Shown: positions 1 to 7,906 of the stretch, piece by piece
How positions within the stretch are numbered: position 1 is the stretch's first letter
How the letters are laid out: each line of letters begins with the position of its first letter
DNA from: Slackia sp. ZJ119
GTDB taxonomy: Bacteria > Actinomycetota > Coriobacteriia > Coriobacteriales > Eggerthellaceae
Reading direction: 5' to 3'
Length of the DNA: 64,000 nt
Assembly: GCF_011039175.1 (NCBI RefSeq)
Contig: NZ_JAAKEN010000013.1
Coordinates: forward strand, 1 to 64,000
The notes under the pieces: generated by a model
What the model was told of the DNA's origin: nothing
What the model saw: the letters and a program-made list of their open reading frames with translations, nothing else
Database searches by the model: none
Translations under genes and position numbers: made by a program

Positions 1-3000
1 TGCCGGCGTTCACGTAGGAGCCGGCGGCCACGTTCAGCGCGGAGGCCGGGACATCGACGGTCTTGCCGGAGGCGTCCTTGTAGGAGGCCGTGACGACCGG
101 GGTCTGGGACTGGCCGTTGTAGGTGCCGGAGGATACCTTGTAGCTCAGGCCCGCCACGTCGTAGAGCACGTCGACGTCCTTCTCCACCGTGCCGGTGTAG
201 TTGCCCGTGCCGGTGACGGTCGCGGTCACCTCGCCGGGAAGCGTGCCCTCGGCCTCGACCGTGTAGTCGGTGCCGGCGACGAGCACGTCGTCGCCGAGCG
301 TGACCTTCACCGCGTCGGCCACGGAAGCGCCCGGGACCACGCTGGCGGCCTCGACGTCCGCCTTCGCGATGTCGGCCTGGGCCACGGTGTACTCGGCCTC
401 GTAGGAGCCGACCACGTTGCCGCCCTTGCCGGTGATGACGACCTTGGCGGGACCGGCCTTCGTCGTGCCGTCAGCGGTGCTCGGGTAGGAGATCGCGACG
501 TCGTCGACGAGCTCCTTCAGCGAGACCGCGCCGCCAGGATACGGGCTGTCGGGCTTGATGGTGGACGCAGTGTAGTCCACCTCGGGCTCGTAGACCATGC
601 CGGGCTGGTAGGTGTAGCCGCCCTCGGGGATGTCGAGGACGATCTTGGCCACGGAGTCCTGGCTGATGGTCAGCGGCTTGATCTCGAAGGTGGCCTTGAT
701 CTCGCCCGCATAGGCGCCGTCGCCGGTGATGACGGCCGTGGCCGTGCCGGCGTCGACGTTGTCGACGTAGGTCACGCGGTAGTTCTTCGTGTTGTTCGCC
801 GGATTGGTCTCGTCGACGACCGTCTTGTCGGAGACCTTCTTCACAACGACGCCCGGCTTCACCTCGTCGCCCATCTGGTAGAAGTTGTTGCCCGAGGCGA
901 CCTCGGCGGTCCACAGCTCGGAGATGTCCTTCTGGACGGTCAGGAACGTGCCCGTCACCTGGCCGGTGTAGTTGCCCTTGCCCTTGACGGTGAACGTGTA
1001 GGTCGTCTCGCCGGCGGCGTTGGTAGCGCCCTTGGTCACGTTCGTGATCTCATAGTCGTCCTGCGTGAGGACGATGTCCTTACCCGTCTTGTTCGTATAC
1101 GTGATCTGGACGTCCTTGACGTTCTCCGCGCCAGGGTTGGTCGGGAAGCCCTCGGCCAGCTGGCTCTGGGCGCTCACCTTGAGGCCGGGGATCTTGCTCA
1201 GGTCGCGAGCGACGACCTCGAAGGGCATCTCGAAGGTGCCCGCATAGTTGCCGATGCCGGTCACGGTCGCGACGGCCGGCTCGCCGGTGACGCCGGCGTT
1301 GTTGGCATAGGAGACCTCGTAGTCGGCAGTCTCGCCTCTGTCGATCTGCAACTGGGACAGTGGCGCCTTGTTGAGCGTCTCAGTTTCCGCGTCGCTGAAC
1401 TTGATCTCGACCTTCGGGTTCGGCGTGGCGGGCTCGCCGTCATAGGCGTACTCGTAGGTCTTCGTGGTGGCATTGTAGGTCAAAAAGTCGACACCCACGC
1501 CGCCGGTCTTCCACTGGGAATCCTGCTTCGCGATAGTGCGCTTGGTGATGGAGAACGGCGTCTCGATCGCTTGGGACCCCGCAAAGTCGTCGGTTGCGTT
1601 CACGGTCACCTGGTAGTCGTCGCCGACGGCCGTAATGTATTGCTGGTCGGTGGCAACCTGCTGCTTGCCCTTGCTGTCGACATAGGTGACCGTCACGGTG
1701 TAGTACGTGAAGGGTTGAGACTGGTACGTCGGCACTTTCACCAGGTCGTGCACCTTGTAGCCGGTCGTGCCGTTGAACGGGCGGGACGCGCTGGCAAGCT
1801 CGAAGTTCGGCATGTCCTTGCCGTACTTGTACTGGAACGAATCGCTGCCCAGGTACACGCCGCTCGGAGCCGTCGCCGAAGAGCTGATGGTGATGGTGCC
1901 CTCGTCGCCGGCGGGCGTCGCGGCGGGCTCCACCTTGAAGTCGAAGTTCTTCACGTCGACGTACGCGGCAGGGCTCGTGCCGTTCAGCTGGGCTTTGAAG
2001 GCCTTCTTCACCTGGGCGATGACGTCAGCCTTGATGGCGGCGTCGTTGCCGGCGAGGCTCTTGTCCCAGACGAGCTGGATGGTGCTGCTCGTGGGGTTGT
2101 CGCCGACGTAGAAGTCGTAGTCGCCGGCGACCTGAGACGTCACCGTCAGGTTGAGCGTGGTCGGAACGACGGTGCCGCCGTTCACGGTCACCTTGCCCGT
2201 ATACTTGCCGGGCAAGGCAGGAGTGGCGCCGGCGGTCGTGCCGTCCGCGTTCTTCAGCGCATTGCCCTCGGCGTCGAACCAGGAAACGGTGTAGGAGCCG
2301 GTGTCAATGTCATTATTTTCATCAATGGCAACTTCCACGCTGTTGTCAAGCGCCGCCTTGATCTTGCTGGAATCGCTCACCCAGTTGACGACGGCAGACG
2401 TGGGGTCTTTTTGCGGAGTGACCGTCACGCCATCTTGATCCACAGTGTCAACAAAGTAGGCATTGTACGCCTGGGAAGCCTGGACCGGCACCTTGATCTC
2501 GGTCGTGCCCGCATAGGCGGCACCCTGTTCGCCATAGGTGTAGTTGGTTTGGCCTTCGTCGAAAGTAAATTCAAGCGTGTAGTCGCCGGGCTCGGTAATA
2601 GGATCATCAAGACCATTGGCACTAGTAAGCGCGGTGCCGTTCTTGGAAATGCTGACCGCCCAGTTGCCGTCCTTTGTAAGTTCCTCATTGCCCGCATTGC
2701 CAGCTGCAATGTACTTTTTGTAAACCTTCGCGTCCTCAACAATGTCGCTTGGCTTGCTCACGCCAAGAACCGGAGAATGCTCGCTCACAGCCGTGACGGC
2801 CTTGGGTGCGACCACGAAGTTGACAGGATCAGAAGCCGTAACAACGGCAGTGCCTGGAGTATCCGCTACAACGGTAACCGCATACGTGCCGGCATCTGCC
2901 ATGGTTAGCGTGGGGGTGCTAAAAACGGTCGACGTAACATCATTAGCCGCAGAAGTACCAGGCTTGGTAAGTTCGACCTTGTATTCGTAGAGAGCGCTAG

Positions 3001-3402
3001 CAAGCGCGACGTCGTTGAAAGTTGCAGGAGTCTTATCGGCAGGCGCTTTGTCGGTAGTCCAGTTAAGATTTGCACCTGTCTTGTTCTCAGCAGCGGTAAC
3101 ATCAGCGCTTACCGTAAGTGCGGTAAGGAGATTGACGGTAGCCGGCGTGTCAGAATAGACGTACGCCTGTTCCGTGCCCCCGACAACATCGGTCTCGAGA
3201 GTTGCGTTTCCGACGTTCGCCCATGCAGCAAGCTCGGGAGTCGTTTCCTCGCCCACCGCATACGCGGGAGTCACGTCCATCGCCGCCTGGGTCAGGGCGG
3301 CGGCGGGGGTCATGCCGAGGGCGAGGGTGCCTGCAAGGATCAGGCTAAGAACCTTGCCCCCCCCCCGTAGGTTTTGGTGGAAAGTGGAGTGATCTTGGAC
3401 AT
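1..3402 (-). CDS. Large Ig-like repeat surface protein; partial, out of frame at a G10 run
   Basis: The gene starts at the ATG at 3402, with GAAAGG about 7 bases upstream, and runs off the left edge of the window. The first 15 codons (MSKITPLSTKTYGGG) enter a run of ten G. In the sequence as given they then read ARFLA and a TGA stop. With 8 or 11 G the reading frame joins KVLSLILAGTLALGM and a Sec signal peptide ending near PAYA. That frame is then open for about 1,100 codons without a stop down to position 1. It has no ATG, GTG or TTG of its own upstream of the tract; its first ATG, at 3313, lies inside the hydrophobic segment. The body is rich in Thr, Val, Tyr and Asp and repeats motifs such as GTGNYTGTV, GKGNYTGQV and GIGNYAGTF about every 85-90 residues. 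This is typical of stacked bacterial Ig-like/MBG domains in secreted or wall-bound proteins. No wall anchor is visible because the C-terminus lies outside. The ligand is unknown. The G tract may be a phase-variable switch or a sequencing error. Confidence 0.85.
3357..3366 (-). repeat. Homopolymeric G10 tract in signal-peptide codons
   Basis: Ten consecutive C on the plus strand (G on the coding strand) fall at codons 13-16 of the surface-protein gene. Lengths of 8, 11 or 14 give an intact signal peptide. The present length of 10 gives a stop after 20 codons, and 9 gives a stop shortly after the tract. Tracts of this length are prone to slipped-strand mispairing. Confidence 0.9.
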
Positions 3403-3447
3403 AGATCGACCTTTCTCATTTCGGGTTCACAACATTGGACGCCGCCC

Positions 3448-3476
3448 ATTGTGCCACAGATCGCCCCACTTGGAAA
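3448..3476 (-). promoter_or_regulatory. Putative promoter of the large surface-protein gene
   Basis: On the minus strand TTTCCA and CACAAT are separated by 17 bases, about 46 bases upstream of the ATG at 3402. The match to the sigma-70 consensus is only fair. Confidence 0.35.
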
Positions 3477-3585
3477 ATCTTTTGTGGGTCCGAGTCCCCA
3501 AAACGTCCCCCATCAGGCGGTATCCGGGCCCCGATTGTGTTCGTTTGTTGGAGAAAAGGGAACTGCGAGTTCCGAAGCCGACGAA

Positions 3586-3706
3586 CGGGACGGGGTTTCC
3601 GGGACAGACGGGGCCCAGCCAAAGGAGCCCCGGACCGATTGGCTCGAGCACGCCGACGCGTCGCCCATGGGACCGTCGCGGCGGAAGCGCCGTCCGACGG
3701 CGTTGG
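3586..3706. repeat. Intergenic repeat, copy A
   Basis: This gene-free stretch shares several blocks in the same order with 4494-4590: CCCAGCCAAAGGAGC, then a short hairpin ending in GGCTCG, then GACGCGTC and GCGCCGTCCGACG. It also carries GGGACGGGGTTT, which recurs at 4629 and, inverted, at 4671. Between the blocks the two copies are clearly diverged. No protein is recognisable. It may be a decayed small mobile element or a structured intergenic element. Confidence 0.5.
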
Positions 3707-3734
3707 TCAAACGGCCACCCTTGAACTGACGGGG

Positions 3735-4010
3735 TCAGGCGCCGGCCGCGCCCGCCAGGTAGGCCTTCAGCGCGTCCCGGTAGACGACCGAGGGCTTGAC
3801 GCCCCGCTTCCGCGCCACCGCCGACACCGCCTGGACGTCCACGGCGTCGTAGACGACCGTCACGCGCTTCTTCCCGACGCGGTCGAGGTGCGACCCCGAG
3901 TACACCGGCGCGTCGGAGTGGGGGCACTCGCCGCGCTCGTACGGCTCGGCCATGCGGTCGAGGCCTTCGTCGGTGAGCCCGTGCTTTTCCATGAAACCGC
4001 GCATGTCCAT
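3735..4010 (-). CDS. Small antitoxin-like protein (91 aa), partner of the upstream gene
   Basis: This short protein starts one base after the stop codon of the preceding gene, so the two are very probably translationally coupled. Residues 1-45 are charged and contain a CPHSDAPVYSG stretch. The C-terminal half (KKRVTVVYDAVDVQAVSAVARKRG and on to YRDALKAYL) looks like a beta strand followed by two helices, as in ribbon-helix-helix DNA-binding antitoxins. By family logic it would neutralise the product of the upstream gene and repress the operon through the palindrome at 4281-4322. That role rests on layout and fold-like pattern, not on a confirmed family match. It could instead be an unrelated small regulator. 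Confidence 0.55.
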   Translation of the reverse strand: MDMRGFMEKHGLTDEGLDRMAEPYERGECPHSDAPVYSGSHLDRVGKKRVTVVYDAVDVQAVSAVARKRGVKPSVVYRDALKAYLAGAAGA

Positions 4011-4011
4011 G

Positions 4012-4272
4012 TCATCTCTCCAATCCGAGTTCTTGCAGGGTCTTTCTCGAAGGCGGCGTCATGCCGTGGTAGACGAAAAACGCGTCTTCTTCCTCGTCGT
4101 AAGCGTACACGAGCTCCAAGAGCCTGCTGTTCCCGTCCACGCCGACAGCCAACCACTCGCCCGTCTCGCGCTGCTGGTGAGCGATCATGCCGCGCATGAC
4201 GTGCTGTACGTCTTCGTCCGACACATCGGGATGCTTTCGATGGATTCGAGGGTGAACGAATAGAGAGCTCAT
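4012..4272 (-). CDS. Small toxin-like protein (86 aa) of a probable toxin-antitoxin pair
   Basis: This is the first gene of the two-gene operon, starting at the ATG at 4272 with AAAGGA upstream. It has an N-terminal HPRIHRKHPDVSDEDV segment, a central GEWLAVGVDGNSRLLELVY strand pair, and a C-terminal VYHGMTPPSRKTLQELGL. This pattern resembles small BrnT/RelE-like ribonuclease toxins, in which strands carrying LAVG..GR.LE are followed by a His/Arg-containing strand. The toxin-first order also fits the BrnT-BrnA arrangement. The activity (probably RNA cleavage) is inferred. No catalytic residue can be assigned safely by eye. Confidence 0.55.
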   Translation of the reverse strand: MSSLFVHPRIHRKHPDVSDEDVQHVMRGMIAHQQRETGEWLAVGVDGNSRLLELVYAYDEEEDAFFVYHGMTPPSRKTLQELGLER

Positions 4273-4280
4273 GCACGTCC

Positions 4281-4326
4281 TTTCCGCTAACAGTATGAAT
4301 CATATCATACTGTTAGCGGAAACCAA
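4281..4326 (-). promoter_or_regulatory. Promoter with perfect 18+6+18 palindromic operator
   Basis: Left arm 4281-4298 and right arm 4305-4322 are perfectly complementary over 18 bases around a 6-base centre. On the minus strand that centre reads TATGAT, a good -10 box. TTGGTT at 4326-4321 lies 16 bases upstream as a -35. A repressor on the palindrome would therefore block the promoter, as expected for an autoregulated toxin-antitoxin operon. The toxin start codon begins nine bases downstream of the palindrome. Confidence 0.8.
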
Positions 4327-4493
4327 CGAAGCCCCCTATTTCAATTTCATGATTTCCCCAGGACGATCGCCGCTTTCAAAGACGACGAAACAACTAAGCA
4401 ACGTCCCGCCCGCAGCAGGCGGCTCCGGACCTTGCCGGCGAGGATGTTCGACCTTGCAGCAGGCGCCTGCGCCGGCGGGGCGGAGCTTTGGTC

Positions 4494-4590
4494 CCAGCCA
4501 AAGGAGCGCCGAGACCTTGGCTCGGCGCGACGACGCGTCAAAGCGCAGCCCCGTCGGCGCAGGCGCCGTCCGACGACCCCGGGCAACGAT
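4494..4590. repeat. Intergenic repeat, copy B
   Basis: This is the second copy of the blocks seen at 3586-3706. It contains a perfect 8-base stem (GCGCCGAG at 4506-4513 and CTCGGCGC at 4521-4528). The surrounding gene-free stretch, 4327-4720, shows no credible coding sequence. Confidence 0.45.
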
Positions 4591-4626
4591 TTCCGCACGC
4601 TTTCTCAGCCCTCCGCCAGGTGACAG

Positions 4627-4683
4627 GCGGGACGGGGTTTCTGTCATACCGACAAGCCGGCATGACAGCAAACCCCGTCCCGC
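4627..4683 (-). terminator. Long hairpin downstream of the amidase gene
   Basis: The arms GCGGGACGGGGTTT and AAACCCCGTCCCGC continue inward as CTGTCAT/ATGACAG and ACCG/CGG. This makes a stem of more than 20 pairs with very few mismatches. It sits 38 bases beyond the amidase stop codon. There is no clear U tract, so it may be a terminator, an mRNA 3'-end stabiliser or an end of the intergenic repeat. Confidence 0.5.
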
Positions 4684-4720
4684 TGCCACCTCCTGACCGC
4701 TCCTTCGCGACGGCCTCGCG

Positions 4721-7700
4721 CTACTTCTTCAGCAGCACGCCGATCATCCCCAGGATGGACTCGCCGTAGCCGTCGCCGGGGACGGCCCAGCGGCCGTTGA
4801 GGTCTTCGAGGTTGGGCGCGATCCCGCGCGTGACGAGGGAAAAGCGCGGGTCGACGCACTTGTTCTTGAGCGGGGCGGTAGAGGCGTAGGCCTTCAGATG
4901 CTGCACCTGCGCTCGCAGCCCCTCGCGGACGTTGGCGAACGTGGCGCCGCCGACGGTGGCACTGGTGGCACCCAGGCCGGCGAAGTTGCACTGCACCTTG
5001 CCGTTGGCGTCCACCGATCCGCCGAACTGCAGCCAGCCCGTCTCCTTCATGGCCTGGCAGAACACGACCTCGGCACGCACGCCTTCGGCCTTGGCCTCGG
5101 CGAGCAGGATGGTGCAGAAGTCGCGGATGGTGGGAGCGCCTTTCTTGGCGTACTTGTAGGCCGGATAGGGCTTGCCCGTGGAGTTGAAGTCGGCCACCAT
5201 CTGGTTCACCGTGGCAAGCGAGGCGCCCATGATGGCCGACGAGGACGCGGCGGGCTTTGCGGGGGCGGAGGACTGCGACGGCTTCGCGGTCACGGCGGTC
5301 TGCACGCGACCGAGGCTTTTCACCAAGGCGCCGGACGAGTCGAACTGGAAGCGCTCGTTGCCGATGACGGGCGTGCCGGTCGCCATGCAGCCGGTGGTGT
5401 ACCAGAAATAGTACTTCTTTCCGCCGATGGTCTTCCAGCCGGTGGCGCGGGCGCCGCTGGAGGTGATGTAGTACCAATGGCCGCCCTGTTTGAACCAGCC
5501 CTGCGTGCGCATGGCGCCCGAGCCGGCGAACCAGTACGTCTCGTTGCCCACTTGGCGCCAACCGCCGCTGGCCATGACGCCGGACGACCACAGGTAGTAC
5601 CACGTGCCGGAAAGCTTCAGCCAGCCGGTCTTCATGGCGCCGGACGAGGTCAGGTAGTACCACTTCCCCTTCAGCTTCAGCCAGCCCTTGCCGCGCATGG
5701 CGCCGGACGAGTACATCCAGTACCACTTGCCGTCGACCAAAGTCCAGCCCGTCGCCATGATGCCGGTCGTGGGGTTGAGGTAGTACCACGTGCCGGAAAG
5801 CTTCTTCCAGCCGGTGGCAGGCGCACCCGAAGCATTGAAGTAGTACCACTTGCCGCCCGCTTTCTTCCAACCTTTGCCGGTGACCAGGGCGCCGGACGGC
5901 TGGAACACGTGCCACGTGCCGTTGATCTTCTGCACGCCGGACGCCATGGCGCCGTTGCCGGGCTTCAAGTAGTAGCGTGCGCCTCCGATGGTGGCCCAGC
6001 CCGTGACCAGGGCGCCGGACGGGTTGGCGTAGTGCCAGGTCTTGCCGACGGTGAACCAGCCGGTGCGCATGACGCAGTCGGAATCGAAGTAGTAGCGCGA
6101 GCCTTCCACCGTCTGGAAGCCGGTCAGGGCGTAGCCGTTGGCATCGAAGTAGTACCACTTGCCGTCGACTCTCTGCCACTGGCTCTTCACGAACGCGCCG
6201 CCGGGGTCCTTCAGCTTCCAGCGGCCGTTTTCCTGCACCCACGGCGAAGGCGCCGACATATCCGGGACCGAATTGCCGCCGCCGGAGCCGGATCCGGATC
6301 CGCCGATGCCGTAGGCGGCGATGATGCCCTGGGCGTCGGCGTAGCCGAGCTGCTTTTGGAACGACGCCGTGGCGAGCTTGGCGTTTTCCTCCTTGTTGGA
6401 AATGAAGGCGTGCTCGACGATGATGCCGACGATGCCGGCCTCGCGCGAACGCTGGATGACTGTGTAGTAGTCCTGCAGCGACCCGTCGGGGTAATACCAG
6501 GCGCCCGTGGCGTTTTTGACCTTCACGCCGCGGTCTTTCAGGCCAAGCGCCACCAGCCGCTGCTGGATGCTCGACGCCAGCTTGTTGCCCTCGACGTGCA
6601 GGTCGTTGCGATACGAGCTGTTGTTGGGATACCACACTTCGGCGCCCTGGGCCGAAGTTGCGGCGGCCGAGTTGATGTGCAGGCTCACGAACACGTCGGC
6701 GCCCTGGTTGACGGCCCGCTGCACGCGCTCGGACAAGCCGGGGTTTTCGTTTTTGCCGCGGACCAGGACGACGCGGGCCTTCGAATGGGCCTCCAGATAC
6801 TGCTTGCAGTACGTCGTGATGCCCCAGGTGACGTCGGACTCCTTCAAGCCGTAAGCGCTGGCGCCGCCGTCGTTGCCGCCGTGCCCCGCGTCGAGCGCAA
6901 CGACGAACTCGTCGTTGCGGGCGCGGGCGCTGCGAGCCGAGACCCGCGCGACCTCGCTGGCCGCCTCGGCCGCCGTCTGCTCGAGCGACGCCGCAGGAGC
7001 CAGCTCGCCGTCTTCGTCGAGCGAATACACCGCCACGTCCATGTTCTCGGCGCCGTCGACCTGGGCCAAGGCCTCGATGCCGGCCTGCGGCTCGACCGCC
7101 CCAAACGAGCACGGCTGCCCGTCGGCGGCGAGCGAAAGCGTGCGAACGTCGCCCGACGCCGTTTTGACCTGCGCCGTCTTCAGCACGTAGTCGCCGGCTT
7201 CTTCGACGGCAAGCTCGAAGGCGAGCGCGTTGCCGTCCGCGCCGACGGACGCCACTTCGATGCGCTCGCCCGACGGAGACGCAAGCTCCAGCGTGCCCGA
7301 CGCAAGCACGTCGGCCTCGTTGTCGGTGGCGACAACGACCGTCTGCGTCTGGCCGACGGCGGGAGCCTCCAGATCGAAGTAGACGAAGCCGACGGATTCC
7401 GAAGCGGCAGGTTCTTCGACGTCAGCGCTTTTTGCCAGGTCGTCTGCTTCTTCGGCCGCTCGCGCCGTTGCGTCCACGCCGGCTTCTTCGCTGCTTGAAG
7501 CGCCCTCGTCAGGCGGTGCGGCCCACGCGGCGGCCTCGGCTTCGTCTGGAACGCCCTCGTCTGCCGGCAGAGCCGCCGCGTCGGCTTCGGCTTCAACGCC
7601 TTGTTCGTCCGGCGCGGCGGTTTCGGCCGGCAAAGACGACGATGCCGACGCGTCAACATCATCGGCATAGGCGGGAAGGGGGCATAAGGAGCAGGCAACT

Positions 7701-7744
7701 ATGAGCGCGAGCAGCGCCCGTGAAAGCTTTGCGCGAAGAGACAT
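4721..7744 (-). CDS. Secreted N-acetylmuramoyl-L-alanine amidase / glucosaminidase with cell-wall-binding repeats
   Basis: The enzyme hydrolyses peptidoglycan outside the cell. The ATG at 7744 has GGAGG seven bases upstream and gives a clean Sec signal peptide ending at AYA (residue 27), so longer upstream starts were rejected. Residues 28-120 are acidic and Ala-rich, and 120-215 look Ig-like. Residues 281-478 are an Amidase_3 domain with the zinc and catalytic motifs DAGHGGNDGG, SLHIN and VEHAF. About 15 choline-binding-type repeats of some 20 residues (GW-K-G-WYY---SGAM-TG) occupy 500-815. Residues 836-1007 match the glucosaminidase/Bax-like fold, with a helix that includes AMKETGWLQFGG. 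Two lytic domains flank the repeats, so one protein could cut both the stem peptide and the glycan. It is divergent from the repeat protein at 7907 and about 160 bases away, which suggests a shared control region. The ligand of the repeats here is not known. Confidence 0.92.
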   Translation of the reverse strand: MSLRAKLSRALLALIVACSLCPLPAYADDVDASASSSLPAETAAPDEQGVEAEADAAALPADEGVPDEAEAAAWAAPPDEGASSSEEAGVDATARAAEEADDLAKSADVEEPAASESVGFVYFDLEAPAVGQTQTVVVATDNEADVLASGTLELASPSGERIEVASVGADGNALAFELAVEEAGDYVLKTAQVKTASGDVRTLSLAADGQPCSFGAVEPQAGIEALAQVDGAENMDVAVYSLDEDGELAPAASLEQTAAEAASEVARVSARSARARNDEFVVALDAGHGGNDGGASAYGLKESDVTWGITTYCKQYLEAHSKARVVLVRGKNENPGLSERVQRAVNQGADVFVSLHINSAAATSAQGAEVWYPNNSSYRNDLHVEGNKLASSIQQRLVALGLKDRGVKVKNATGAWYYPDGSLQDYYTVIQRSREAGIVGIIVEHAFISNKEENAKLATASFQKQLGYADAQGIIAAYGIGGSGSGSGGGNSVPDMSAPSPWVQENGRWKLKDPGGAFVKSQWQRVDGKWYYFDANGYALTGFQTVEGSRYYFDSDCVMRTGWFTVGKTWHYANPSGALVTGWATIGGARYYLKPGNGAMASGVQKINGTWHVFQPSGALVTGKGWKKAGGKWYYFNASGAPATGWKKLSGTWYYLNPTTGIMATGWTLVDGKWYWMYSSGAMRGKGWLKLKGKWYYLTSSGAMKTGWLKLSGTWYYLWSSGVMASGGWRQVGNETYWFAGSGAMRTQGWFKQGGHWYYITSSGARATGWKTIGGKKYYFWYTTGCMATGTPVIGNERFQFDSSGALVKSLGRVQTAVTAKPSQSSAPAKPAASSSAIMGASLATVNQMVADFNSTGKPYPAYKYAKKGAPTIRDFCTILLAEAKAEGVRAEVVFCQAMKETGWLQFGGSVDANGKVQCNFAGLGATSATVGGATFANVREGLRAQVQHLKAYASTAPLKNKCVDPRFSLVTRGIAPNLEDLNGRWAVPGDGYGESILGMIGVLLKK

Positions 7745-7906
7745 GCGTGACCTCCGTGACAAGCGAACCCGGTCGGTTCGGCATCGATGCAAATACGAAA
7801 TTCTCACGAAGTATACCAGCTGTCAAACGACAATCGCCACACGTCATCGCAGCAATCCCATATACTAAACGCTTCCGACACACACCGTATAGAAAGAAGG
7901 GATCGC

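Noticed and set aside
5300..6245. Short-period repeats in the amidase gene as a possible CRISPR or satellite
   Set aside because: The roughly 60-base period encodes the protein repeats, units differ at the DNA level and there are no spacers.
7745..7807. Upstream extension of the amidase N-terminus
   Set aside because: It would add 21 Arg-rich residues before a clean signal peptide; the ATG at 7744 has a strong GGAGG.
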